From: Pseudodesulfovibrio sp.
GTDB taxonomy: Bacteria > Desulfobacterota > Desulfovibrionia > Desulfovibrionales > Desulfovibrionaceae
Direction of reading: 5' to 3'
DNA: 6,328 bases
NCBI GenBank assembly: GCA_022712815.1
Contig: JAFLJW010000127.1
Location: 1 to 6,328, forward strand
Shown in pieces: positions 1 to 6,071 of this stretch. Positions within the stretch are counted from its first letter, which is position 1. Each line of letters starts with the position of its first letter. Made by a program: the position numbers and the translations under genes. The notes under the pieces are model-generated. The model was not told the DNA's origin. It made no database searches and was given only the letters and a program-made list of their open reading frames with translations.

Positions 1-373
1 GGCCTGGGGACAGGCTTCGTACACCGACTTCCTGCGGTTCACCAAAGAGATGGAAATTCTGGAAGACGGAGCATGCATGACTTTCGGTAGCGCGGTCATG
101 GCCCCGGAGATTTTTTTGAAAGCCTTGTCCATGGTCCGAAATGTGGCCCGGCAAAAAGACGAAGAGATTCGGCATTTCGCCACACTGGTCTGTGATCTGG
201 CCGACCTGCCTGATGAATTTCAGCTTGAGGCCAAGCGTGGCTCGGCAGAGTATTACTTTCGTCCATGGAAGACCCTGCTGGTGCGCACCGTGGCCGATGG
301 CGGCGAGAGTTTTTACGTCAAGGGGTCCCATGCCGAGACTATCCCGGCCCTGTGGACGGCCTTGACCAAATGA
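1..373 (+). CDS. C-terminal part of an unrecognised protein (5' end outside window)
   Basis: An open frame enters from the left edge (first full codon at position 2) and runs 123 residues to a TGA at 371-373. The in-frame ATG at 50 is probably internal, because the frame is open and protein-like upstream of it (AWGQASYTDFLRFTKEM), and no clear ribosome-binding site precedes it. The visible part looks like a soluble alpha/beta protein: a glycine-containing segment FGSAVMAPEIFLKAL, a charged helix (VRNVARQKDEEIRHF), then YYFRPWKTLLVRTVADGG and a short C-terminal helix. I see no membrane segment. I do not recognise the family and assign no function. It lies 19 bases before the sugar SDR gene on the same strand, so it probably belongs to the same transcription unit. 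That it is a real gene is fairly sure. Confidence 0.75.
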   Translation, partial: AWGQASYTDFLRFTKEMEILEDGACMTFGSAVMAPEIFLKALSMVRNVARQKDEEIRHFATLVCDLADLPDEFQLEAKRGSAEYYFRPWKTLLVRTVADGGESFYVKGSHAETIPALWTALTK

Positions 374-377
374 TACC

Positions 378-383
378 AAGGAG
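378..383 (+). promoter_or_regulatory. Shine-Dalgarno site AAGGAG that decides the start of the SDR gene
   Basis: AAGGAG lies 9 bases before the ATG at 393. The frame is also open from a TTG at 384, but that codon directly abuts the AAGGAG with no spacer, which is too close for initiation. The ATG at 393 is therefore the better start. Confidence 0.8.
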
Positions 384-392
384 TTGAAAAGA

Positions 393-1391
393 ATGAGCGA
401 TATCAAGACAATCTACATCACGGGCGGCGGTGGATACGTGGGCAGCGCACTGGTTCCGGCCCTGCTGAAAAAAGGATATGAAGTCCGCGTCCTCGACCTG
501 TTCATGTATGGTGAAGACGTTTTCGATACCATCGAAGATCGATCCGGCCTGACCGTTATCAAGGGTGATCTGCGAGATGCGTCGTTGCTTGAGAAGACCA
601 TCCCCGGCTCGGATGCGGTCATCCACCTGGCCTGTATCTCCAATGATCCAAGCTATGAGCTGGACCCGTCCCTTGCCAAGTCCATCAACTACGATGCCTT
701 CATGCCTCTGGTCGATATTTCCAAGGCTGTCGGGGTCAAGCGGTTCATCTACGCCTCAAGCTCCAGCGTCTACGGCATCAAGGACGATCCCGAAGTGACC
801 GAGGATTTGCCGCTCGAACCGCTCACCGACTACTCGAAATACAAGGCCCTTTGTGAGGAATACCTGAACGGTCAGGCCAGCGATACATTCATTGCCACGA
901 CCATCAGACCGTCCACGGTCTGCGGCTATGCCCCGCGCCTGCGGCTGGACCTGACGGTCAACATCCTGACCAACCACGCCATCAACAATGGGGTGATAAC
1001 GGTCTTCGGCGGCCAGCAGAAGCGGCCCAACCTGCACATCAAGGACATGGTTGATGTCTACCTGTTCATGCTGGGGCAGCCAGCGGACAAGATTCAGCAG
1101 AAAATCTACAATGTCGGCTACGAGAATTTCAAGGTTATGGAAATCGCGGAAAAAGTGAAGGCGACTCTGGACGCAGACGTGGAGATCAAGGTCACGCCCA
1201 CCGATGACAACCGGTCCTATCATGTCAATTCCGACAAGATCAAAAACGAGCTTGGATTCGTCCCCAAATATACCATTGAAGATGCGATCATGGAACTCAA
1301 GGAAGCCTTTGACAAAGGACTGATTCCCGACCCCATGGATGACATCAAGTATTTCAATATCAAGCTGATGCAGGACATCAAGCTGAAATAA
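393..1391 (+). CDS. NAD-dependent sugar epimerase/dehydratase (extended SDR family)
   Basis: A 332-residue extended short-chain dehydrogenase/reductase, a normal full length for this family. The N-terminal Rossmann fold has TGGGGYVG (residues 10-17, the GxxGxxG dinucleotide motif), an acidic residue at the end of strand 2 (Asp35, typical of NAD preference) and GDLRD (58-62). The active site shows SSSSVYG (122-128) and the YxxxK pair Tyr147/Lys151 in YSKYK. The C-terminal half carries the substrate-side segments RPSTVCGYAPR and RPNLHIKDMV (211-220), which fit a nucleotide-sugar substrate. Such enzymes use tightly bound NAD to oxidise a sugar carbon, then epimerise, dehydrate or reduce it in the cytoplasm. 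The exact reaction cannot be read from sequence; C4 epimerase, 4,6-dehydratase and ketoreductase are all possible. It sits 12 bases before the transketolase N-half, suggesting both act on one sugar intermediate. Family is sure, substrate is not. Confidence 0.93.
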   Translation: MSDIKTIYITGGGGYVGSALVPALLKKGYEVRVLDLFMYGEDVFDTIEDRSGLTVIKGDLRDASLLEKTIPGSDAVIHLACISNDPSYELDPSLAKSINYDAFMPLVDISKAVGVKRFIYASSSSVYGIKDDPEVTEDLPLEPLTDYSKYKALCEEYLNGQASDTFIATTIRPSTVCGYAPRLRLDLTVNILTNHAINNGVITVFGGQQKRPNLHIKDMVDVYLFMLGQPADKIQQKIYNVGYENFKVMEIAEKVKATLDADVEIKVTPTDDNRSYHVNSDKIKNELGFVPKYTIEDAIMELKEAFDKGLIPDPMDDIKYFNIKLMQDIKLK

Positions 1392-1397
1392 TTGGAG
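1391..1397 (+). promoter_or_regulatory. Ribosome-binding site ATTGGAG of the transketolase N-half
   Basis: ATTGGAG begins on the last base of the SDR stop codon and ends 6 bases before the ATG at 1404. A TTG at 1392 is in frame but lies inside this site, so the ATG is the start. The same heptamer precedes three more genes in the window. Confidence 0.75.
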
Positions 1398-1403
1398 AGT
1401 CAG

Positions 1404-2249
1404 ATGAAAGAAGCGGTACGCACCGCCCATGACAAGGCACTCGGTGCGCCTCTGGATGAACGTTCCCGCCAACTTCGGCGTGAACTCGTTTCGATCCTGA
1501 CTGCCTCGCGCCGGGGGCATCTCGGCGCATCGGCCAGCCTGATCGAGATCATGCGGGTGCTTTACGACGATATTTTGCGGTTCGATGCCGGTAATCCGGC
1601 CAGTTCCGACCGCGACCGGTTCATCCTGAGCAAGGGGCATAGCTGTCTGGCACAATACCTTTTGCTGGCGGACAAGGGGTTTTTCCCCAAAGAGGATTTG
1701 ACGAGTTTCTGCGCCGATTGCGGTATGCTTGGCGGCCATCCCTGCGCCACCAAGATTCCGGGTGTCGAGGTCTCGACCGGCGCACTTGGCCACGGCCTGC
1801 CCGTGGGGGTAGGTATGGCTCTGGCTCTCAGGGCTACAGGCAATCCGGCACGGGTTTTCGTGGTCATGGGCGATGGCGAATGCAACGAGGGGTCGGTCTG
1901 GGAAGCAGCTATGAGTGCGTCCAAGCACGGCCTTTCAAGCCTCGTCGCCATGGTGGATTACAACAAATACCAATCTTACGGCGAGACCGCTGAGATTCAG
2001 GAGCTTGAGCCGTTTGCAGATAAGTGGGAGAGCTTCGGTTTCAGCGTGCGCGAGGTCAACGGGCATGATGAGAATGAGCTGCGCGAAACCTTGCGGGCAA
2101 TTCCTTTTGCACCGGGCAAGCCATCAATCATTATCTGCCACACGGTCAAGGGCAAGGGGTTTCCCTTTGCCGAGAATAATTTGAACTGGCATCACAAGAG
2201 CAATCTCAGTGATGAAAACCTTGAAGCCATGCTTGCAGTATTGGAGTAA
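1404..2249 (+). CDS. Transketolase, N-terminal (thiamine diphosphate-binding) subunit
   Basis: A 281-residue protein matching the N-terminal third to half of transketolase, the size usual for two-gene transketolases. Features in order: RRGHLGASAS (37-46, with the conserved GH), LSKGHS (75-80), GMLGGHP (107-113), TGALGHGLPVGVGMA (125-139), the thiamine diphosphate/metal motif GDGECNEG (156-163) with VDYNK (184-188), and a terminal TVKGKGFPFAENNLNWHHKS. It ends just after that block, where single-chain transketolases continue into the pyrimidine-binding domain. That domain is encoded separately at 5142-6062. Together they should transfer a two-carbon ketol unit from a ketose to an aldose or related acceptor. 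Placement next to a sugar SDR and methyltransferases suggests a specialised sugar pathway rather than the pentose phosphate pathway (inference). No missing key residue is apparent. A subunit of a 1-deoxyxylulose-5-phosphate synthase-like enzyme is less likely, since those are single chains. Confidence 0.92.
   Translation: MKEAVRTAHDKALGAPLDERSRQLRRELVSILTASRRGHLGASASLIEIMRVLYDDILRFDAGNPASSDRDRFILSKGHSCLAQYLLLADKGFFPKEDLTSFCADCGMLGGHPCATKIPGVEVSTGALGHGLPVGVGMALALRATGNPARVFVVMGDGECNEGSVWEAAMSASKHGLSSLVAMVDYNKYQSYGETAEIQELEPFADKWESFGFSVREVNGHDENELRETLRAIPFAPGKPSIIICHTVKGKGFPFAENNLNWHHKSNLSDENLEAMLAVLE
2240..2246 (+). promoter_or_regulatory. Ribosome-binding site ATTGGAG of the FkbM methyltransferase
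   Basis: This copy lies inside the last codons of the transketolase N-half (Leu-Glu, then TAA) and ends 7 bases before the ATG at 2254. It favours that ATG over the upstream in-frame ATGs at 2209 and 2212, which would overlap the previous gene and lack a good site. Confidence 0.75.
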
Positions 2250-2253
2250 TCAA

Positions 2254-3327
2254 ATGATAAAATCCGCCATGGACGCAGTGTCCAACAGGTTCATCTACAA
2301 TTTTCAGGAAACAGTACCATTTACTAGTGCCATCCTTTTCGGAGCCGGTGGGCGAGGTATGTCTGCATTGCAGTTTTTCCGGGACAGAGGGGTCGATGTG
2401 CTCTTCTTCGTGGACAACGGACAGGCAAAATGGGGTACTGAATTCATGGGGCTTGAGGTCAAGTCGCCAGAGAGCCTGCTGGAGAACAAAGGCATACCCG
2501 TGGTTGTGGCGAGCAACCAGTACGAAGAGATCGTTGCCCAGCTTCGCCGGATGGGTATTGAAAAATATTTCTATAACTTCCGTGGTATAAGCAGCAATTA
2601 CAGGAACGATTTGATTGAGAGAAATATGGATGCCATCGACCGTATATACACTTCGTTGGCCGATGATCAATCCCGCCAATGCTATGCAGCAATAATCAAG
2701 ATGTTTCGTGAAGGAGATGAGGGGTATATTCGTTCCTGTGATTATCCCATTTACGCGCACCCAGAGGTCCAGCCTCGTCCAGGTGACGTCATTGCCGATG
2801 TGGGGGCCTTTGACGGTGACACAGCCTTTGTTTTTGACGAGCAGTGCGGCAACGACTGCACCGTGTACTGCTTTGAGCCTTCGTCGGAAAATTATGACGC
2901 CCTGCTCAAGAATATTTATCAAAAAGGAGTGGAAGACCGCATCATTCCCGTGAAGCTCGGCCTGTGGGATTCCATGGAGGAACTGTCGTTTTGCATGAAT
3001 GCGGGCGAGCCGACATCCAACAGTATCGGCCATGGCGACGCGACTATTTTTTCCATTGAGTTGGATCGGTTCGCAGCCCAGAAGGATATTCGTATAAATT
3101 TCATCAAAATGGATATCGAAGGAGCTGAACCCAATGCCTTGAGAGGCGCGGCAGAAACGATCAAACGCGACAGGCCAGCTCTCCAAATCTGCCTGTATCA
3201 CTCTCCGGAACATCTGTGGGAGATTCCCGAGTTCATCAAGTCGCTGGTGCCTGAATACACATTCTACATTGGCCACCACAGCATCTCTCGGGGAGAGACA
3301 GTGCTGTACGCAACATGTGAGGACTGA
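2254..3327 (+). CDS. FkbM-family methyltransferase with N-terminal Rossmann-like module
   Basis: A 357-residue, apparently soluble protein in two parts. Residues about 25-110 form a Rossmann-like module: ILFGAGGRG (27-35), then FFVDNGQAKWG (51-61) and GLEVKSPESL (66-75), a pattern seen in small nucleotide-binding modules attached to sugar-modifying enzymes. Residues about 165-345 are an FkbM-type S-adenosylmethionine methyltransferase: ADVGAFDGDT (181-190, SAM motif I), CFEPSSENY (206-214, acidic strand-2 residue), SIELDRF (267-273) and FIKMDIEGAE (283-292). FkbM enzymes are known for O-methylation of sugars and polyketides, so sugar O-methylation is a reasonable guess. The gene starts 4 bases after the transketolase N-half, so translational coupling is likely. 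By eye parts of it (around 3085-3125) are somewhat more AT-rich than the neighbours, which could mean separate acquisition but is weak evidence. Family sure; acceptor unknown. Confidence 0.9.
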   Translation: MIKSAMDAVSNRFIYNFQETVPFTSAILFGAGGRGMSALQFFRDRGVDVLFFVDNGQAKWGTEFMGLEVKSPESLLENKGIPVVVASNQYEEIVAQLRRMGIEKYFYNFRGISSNYRNDLIERNMDAIDRIYTSLADDQSRQCYAAIIKMFREGDEGYIRSCDYPIYAHPEVQPRPGDVIADVGAFDGDTAFVFDEQCGNDCTVYCFEPSSENYDALLKNIYQKGVEDRIIPVKLGLWDSMEELSFCMNAGEPTSNSIGHGDATIFSIELDRFAAQKDIRINFIKMDIEGAEPNALRGAAETIKRDRPALQICLYHSPEHLWEIPEFIKSLVPEYTFYIGHHSISRGETVLYATCED

Positions 3328-3334
3328 TCGGGAT

Positions 3335-4465
3335 ATGCGCTGCATCGTGTGCAAGAAATCGTTGGTCAGGCTCATTGAAGCCTATGCGTCTCTGCCCCGG
3401 GTGGGGTCGGACAGCCGACCGTTGCCTTCTGGCGGCAGACTGGGACAATGCGAAGGATGCGGTGCGGTGCAAAAGCCGGTGGACGACAAATTTCAGGCCG
3501 AATGTGAAGCCATTTATTCGTCTTACGTCATGTACGCCCAATCCTCTGACGGAGCCGAACCAAAGATTTTCGATGATGCTCCGTGCGGACGGTCCACACG
3601 GTTGGTCGAGGTGATTTCAAGCGAGATCGGACTTGGCGCAACGGGTAGTCTCCTGGACGTGGGGTGCGGGAACGGTAATCTGCTGAGAGCCTTCGGTTCT
3701 GCCTGCCCCGCGTGGTCGTTGGCCGGACTGGAACTGGACGACCGGCACCGCGTGGCCGTGGAAGCTATCTGCGGCGGCGGTTCTCTGCTGACCGGAGAGC
3801 TTGCAAAGGTGGAAGGTCGGTTTGATGTTGTCGTTGCCATGCACGTTCTGGAACACCTGACAGAGCCGGTTGAATTTTTGTGTCAGGTGAAAGAAAAGCT
3901 TGTGGCCGAAGGTGTCGTGGTTATTCAACTCCCGCTGTGGAGAAAGAATCCTTTCGACCTCATTGTGGCGGATCATAGCCTTCATTTTGATATCCCTACG
4001 CTCTTGCGTGTGGTGGCGGATGCGGGCTTCAAGCCGGTGTTCGTGTCCGGGAAGGTGGTACCTCGTGAGCTGGTCATCATTGCTCGCGCAGGTCATGGGG
4101 AGGCCCCGAAACCAGATTTTTCGGTCGACAGTCTCGGCAAGGCTGTCGGCTGGCTCGAAGCAGTCAGGGACGAGGCTAGTCGTGCAATGGGCGTCGTGGG
4201 CAAAGAGAATTTTGGTATTTACGGAACAGGAAATGCGGCCATGTGGTTGACCGAAACTCTTGGCACCGTCGGATTTTATGTTGATGATGATCCGTCGCGT
4301 CAGGGGAAGAATGTCATGACCGGGTGTCCGGTCTACGGTCCGGATACGATACCCGCCGGGGCAACCGTTGCCATCTGTCTGCCGCCGGAGTTATCCGGGC
4401 AGGTCTTTGAACGCTTGCGGACGCTGCCAGTGAACTGGCTGCCGACCCCGCCATTGGAGATATAG
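3335..4465 (+). CDS. Zinc-motif class I methyltransferase with C-terminal Rossmann-like module (sugar C-methyltransferase-like)
   Basis: A 376-residue protein with the three-part layout of sugar C-methyltransferases such as TylC3. Residues 1-50 hold two Cys pairs, CIVC (3-6) and CEGC (39-42), likely binding zinc. The middle is a class I SAM domain: LLDVGCGNGNLL (106-117), GLELD (131-135) and MHVLEHL (169-175). The C-terminal part (about 290-370) is a Rossmann-like module with GIYGTGNAA (294-302) and FYVDDDPSRQGK (314-325). It is a little shorter than the roughly 400 residues usual for that family. The segment ADHSLHFDI (212-220) stands where I recall a HEHxxYFS-type catalytic motif, with His217 in place of Tyr, so C-methylation is uncertain and O- or N-methylation is possible. 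Start: the ATG at 3335 is chosen because it lies 7 bases after the previous stop and directly before the first Cys pair. An earlier ATG at 3269 would overlap the previous gene. The Shine-Dalgarno site is weak (TGAGGA, 3318-3323), so coupling to upstream translation is likely. Confidence 0.87.
   Translation: MRCIVCKKSLVRLIEAYASLPRVGSDSRPLPSGGRLGQCEGCGAVQKPVDDKFQAECEAIYSSYVMYAQSSDGAEPKIFDDAPCGRSTRLVEVISSEIGLGATGSLLDVGCGNGNLLRAFGSACPAWSLAGLELDDRHRVAVEAICGGGSLLTGELAKVEGRFDVVVAMHVLEHLTEPVEFLCQVKEKLVAEGVVVIQLPLWRKNPFDLIVADHSLHFDIPTLLRVVADAGFKPVFVSGKVVPRELVIIARAGHGEAPKPDFSVDSLGKAVGWLEAVRDEASRAMGVVGKENFGIYGTGNAAMWLTETLGTVGFYVDDDPSRQGKNVMTGCPVYGPDTIPAGATVAICLPPELSGQVFERLRTLPVNWLPTPPLEI
4453..4459 (+). 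promoter_or_regulatory. Ribosome-binding site ATTGGAG of the small methyltransferase
   Basis: The heptamer lies within the last codons of the upstream methyltransferase gene (Pro-Leu-Glu-Ile, then TAG) and ends 8 bases before the ATG at 4468. Only two bases separate the stop and the start. Confidence 0.75.
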
Positions 4466-4467
4466 TC

Positions 4468-5127
4468 ATGTCCCATGAACTCTGGATGGAAGTGATGGAC
4501 GGGCTTGATGAAGAGTCCCTTGAATTGTCCAAGTATTTTACTCATCAGTTGCTGCATAATCCCAGGCATCTGCTTTTCACCCTGTCGCGTTACAAGGCGG
4601 CCGCCAAGATGCTGCCTCGGTATCGTGACTGCGCGGTGCTGGAACTGGGTTGTAACGAAGGGCTGGGGACACTCATTCTGGCCGAGAACGCTACCAGTGT
4701 CATGGGTGTGGATTTTGATCAGGCGGGCATCGAGTGGGCACAGAAGAATTTGAAAAACGACAAACTTTCATTTGTCAGCGATGATTTTCTCGGTAAAGAG
4801 TACGGCTCCCACGATGCCGTCATCAGCTTGGATGTCATCGAGCATATTTCCCCGGATGAGGAAGCTCGGTTCTTTGCCACGGTCATGGATAATATCGCAC
4901 CAGATGGTATCTGTGTCATTGGAACGCCCAATGACACCGCGTCCGCGTATGCCTCGCCCGAAAGCCAGAAGGGCCATATCAACATGTACACGGCTGAGCG
5001 GCTGTACAAGGCTGCCAGTATCTATTTCAACAATGTGTTTTTTTTCGGAATGAATGACGAAGTTCTGCATACCGGATTCGATCCCATGTGCCATTATCTT
5101 ATGGTGCTGGCCTGCAATCCGCGATGA
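4468..5127 (+). CDS. Class I SAM-dependent methyltransferase, stand-alone
   Basis: A 219-residue single-domain methyltransferase. After a helical N-terminal region (about residues 1-50) comes VLELGCNEGLGT (57-68, SAM motif I), GVDFD (80-84, acidic residue for the SAM ribose), VSDDF (103-107) and AVISLDVIEHI (117-127, motif for the post-strand-4 region), then IGTPND (151-156). The C-terminal part holds HINMYTAERLYKAA (170-183), resembling the lid segment of small-molecule methyltransferases. There is no extra domain, signal peptide or membrane segment, so it should act in the cytoplasm on a soluble or nucleotide-linked substrate. It sits 2 bases after the zinc-motif methyltransferase and 14 before the transketolase C-half. 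The acceptor cannot be told; an O- or N-methyl transfer to the product of this cluster is the natural guess. A run of eight T (5038-5045) lies in the reading frame without breaking it. Confidence 0.88.
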   Translation: MSHELWMEVMDGLDEESLELSKYFTHQLLHNPRHLLFTLSRYKAAAKMLPRYRDCAVLELGCNEGLGTLILAENATSVMGVDFDQAGIEWAQKNLKNDKLSFVSDDFLGKEYGSHDAVISLDVIEHISPDEEARFFATVMDNIAPDGICVIGTPNDTASAYASPESQKGHINMYTAERLYKAASIYFNNVFFFGMNDEVLHTGFDPMCHYLMVLACNPR

Positions 5128-5129
5128 AT

Positions 5130-5136
5130 ATTGGAG
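5130..5136 (+). promoter_or_regulatory. Ribosome-binding site ATTGGAG of the transketolase C-half
   Basis: The fourth copy of the heptamer lies wholly between the upstream TGA (5125-5127) and the ATG at 5142, with a 5-base spacer. Confidence 0.75.
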
Positions 5137-5141
5137 TGTGA

Positions 5142-6062
5142 ATGCGAAAGAAATGTCTGCAAATGGTCCATGAACTCGCCCGCAAGGACGAGCGCGTTTT
5201 CTTTGTCGGGTCTGACCTCGGTTTTGGCACATTAAAGGAGATGCAGGACGAATTCCCGGACCGGTTCATCATGGAAGGCATCAGTGAGCAGAACACCGTG
5301 GGGCTGGCTGCGGGACTGGCCCTTGAGGGCAAGATTCCTTACGTCAACACCATCGCGACCTTCATTGTGCGCCGTGCTTTTGAACAAGTCGCCATGGACG
5401 CCTGTCTGCACGACCTGCCCCTGCGGCTGATCGGCAACGGAGGCGGGCTGGTCTATGCCCCGCTTGGGTCCACCCATCTGGCTGTGGAAGATATCGCGCT
5501 CATGCGGGCCTTGCCCAACATGACCATCGTCTGCCCGGCTGATGCCGAGGAGATGGAGCGGTTCATGGAAACCACACTCGATTGGCCGCATCCCATCTAC
5601 ATCCGGCTTGCCAAGGGATACGACCCCATCGTCACTGATCCGTCTCATGGATTCGAGATAGGCAAGGCGTATTCATATGGCGAGGGAAGCGATGCTCTGC
5701 TCGTCACCACCGGCGTGGGGTTGCGGTTTTGCAAGGATGCGGTCGAGCTGTTGAAACAGGACGGTGTCAATGCATCCATTCTCTATATGCCCACGGTCAA
5801 GCCTCTTGATGAGGAATCCTTGTGCGAAGCTGCATCCAAGGTCAAGGTCGTGGTCAGCGTGGAAGAGCATACCATTATCGGCGGCCTTGGCAGCGCAGTT
5901 GCCGAGACGCTCATGGAAGCCGGGCAGGGCGGGGTAAAATTCAAGCGCATCGGCGTGCCGGACATTTTTCCCGACCACTATGGCACGCAGCATAAAATAA
6001 TGGAACGCTACGGCATCTGGCCAGACGGCATCGCTGGTAGGGTCAAAGAACTTTTGGGATAA
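5142..6062 (+). CDS. Transketolase, C-terminal (pyrimidine-binding and C-terminal domain) subunit
   Basis: A 306-residue protein equal to the second half of transketolase, a normal length for the split form. Residues about 1-165 form the pyrimidine-binding domain: FFVGSDLGFGT (20-30), MEGISEQN (44-51) with the catalytic Glu49 that activates thiamine diphosphate, and GSTHLAVEDIALMRALPNM (109-127). In that segment canonical transketolases usually read THQP, so THLA is a small deviation. Residues about 180-306 form the C-terminal domain with VVSVEEHTIIGGLGSAVAE (237-255). It should pair with the N-half at 1404-2249, the active site lying at the subunit interface. Unusually, the partner gene is not adjacent: three methyltransferase genes lie between them. 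Context with a sugar SDR and a radical SAM enzyme favours a specialised pathway over central metabolism. E1-beta subunits of 2-oxoacid dehydrogenases are related, but the N-half partner here is transketolase-type. Confidence 0.92.
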   Translation: MRKKCLQMVHELARKDERVFFVGSDLGFGTLKEMQDEFPDRFIMEGISEQNTVGLAAGLALEGKIPYVNTIATFIVRRAFEQVAMDACLHDLPLRLIGNGGGLVYAPLGSTHLAVEDIALMRALPNMTIVCPADAEEMERFMETTLDWPHPIYIRLAKGYDPIVTDPSHGFEIGKAYSYGEGSDALLVTTGVGLRFCKDAVELLKQDGVNASILYMPTVKPLDEESLCEAASKVKVVVSVEEHTIIGGLGSAVAETLMEAGQGGVKFKRIGVPDIFPDHYGTQHKIMERYGIWPDGIAGRVKELLG

Positions 6063-6066
6063 GGGA
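6061..6066 (+). promoter_or_regulatory. Ribosome-binding site AAGGGA of the radical SAM gene
   Basis: AAGGGA overlaps the last two bases of the transketolase stop codon (TAA, 6060-6062) and ends 5 bases before the ATG at 6072, supporting that start over the in-frame ATG at 6093. Confidence 0.6.
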
Positions 6067-6071
6067 TATAT

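Noticed and set aside
384..392. Alternative TTG start of the SDR gene
   Set aside because: The TTG directly abuts AAGGAG with no spacer; the ATG at 393 has a 9-base spacer, and the Rossmann strand begins normally after it.
756..1928. Long antisense open frame (390 codons) on the minus strand across the SDR and transketolase N-half genes
   Set aside because: It overlaps two clearly recognised genes, shows no known motif or domain, and is rich in His, Asp, Val and Gly as expected for the reverse complement of real coding sequence in a GC-rich genome.
1404..2249. Truncated or broken single-chain transketolase
   Set aside because: The protein ends at the natural domain border, and a complete C-terminal partner with its own ribosome-binding site is present at 5142-6062, so this is the split form rather than a pseudogene.
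3269..3334. Upstream ATG extension of the zinc-motif methyltransferase
   Set aside because: The extra 22 residues overlap the end of the FkbM gene in another frame, and the first Cys pair sits right after the ATG at 3335, as in family members.
2206..3375. Long antisense open frame (389 codons) opposite the FkbM methyltransferase
   Set aside because: The + strand frame has unmistakable methyltransferase motifs; the antisense product resembles nothing and spans gene boundaries.
5038..5045. Run of eight T in the small methyltransferase gene, and a run of seven T at 111-117 in the first gene, as possible slippage or frameshift sites
   Set aside because: Both frames continue intact through the runs into sensible protein and proper stops; there is no overlapping second frame that would give a sensible alternative product.
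5038..5045. The T-run as a transcription terminator
   Set aside because: It lies inside a coding region, with no GC-rich stem-loop visible just before it.
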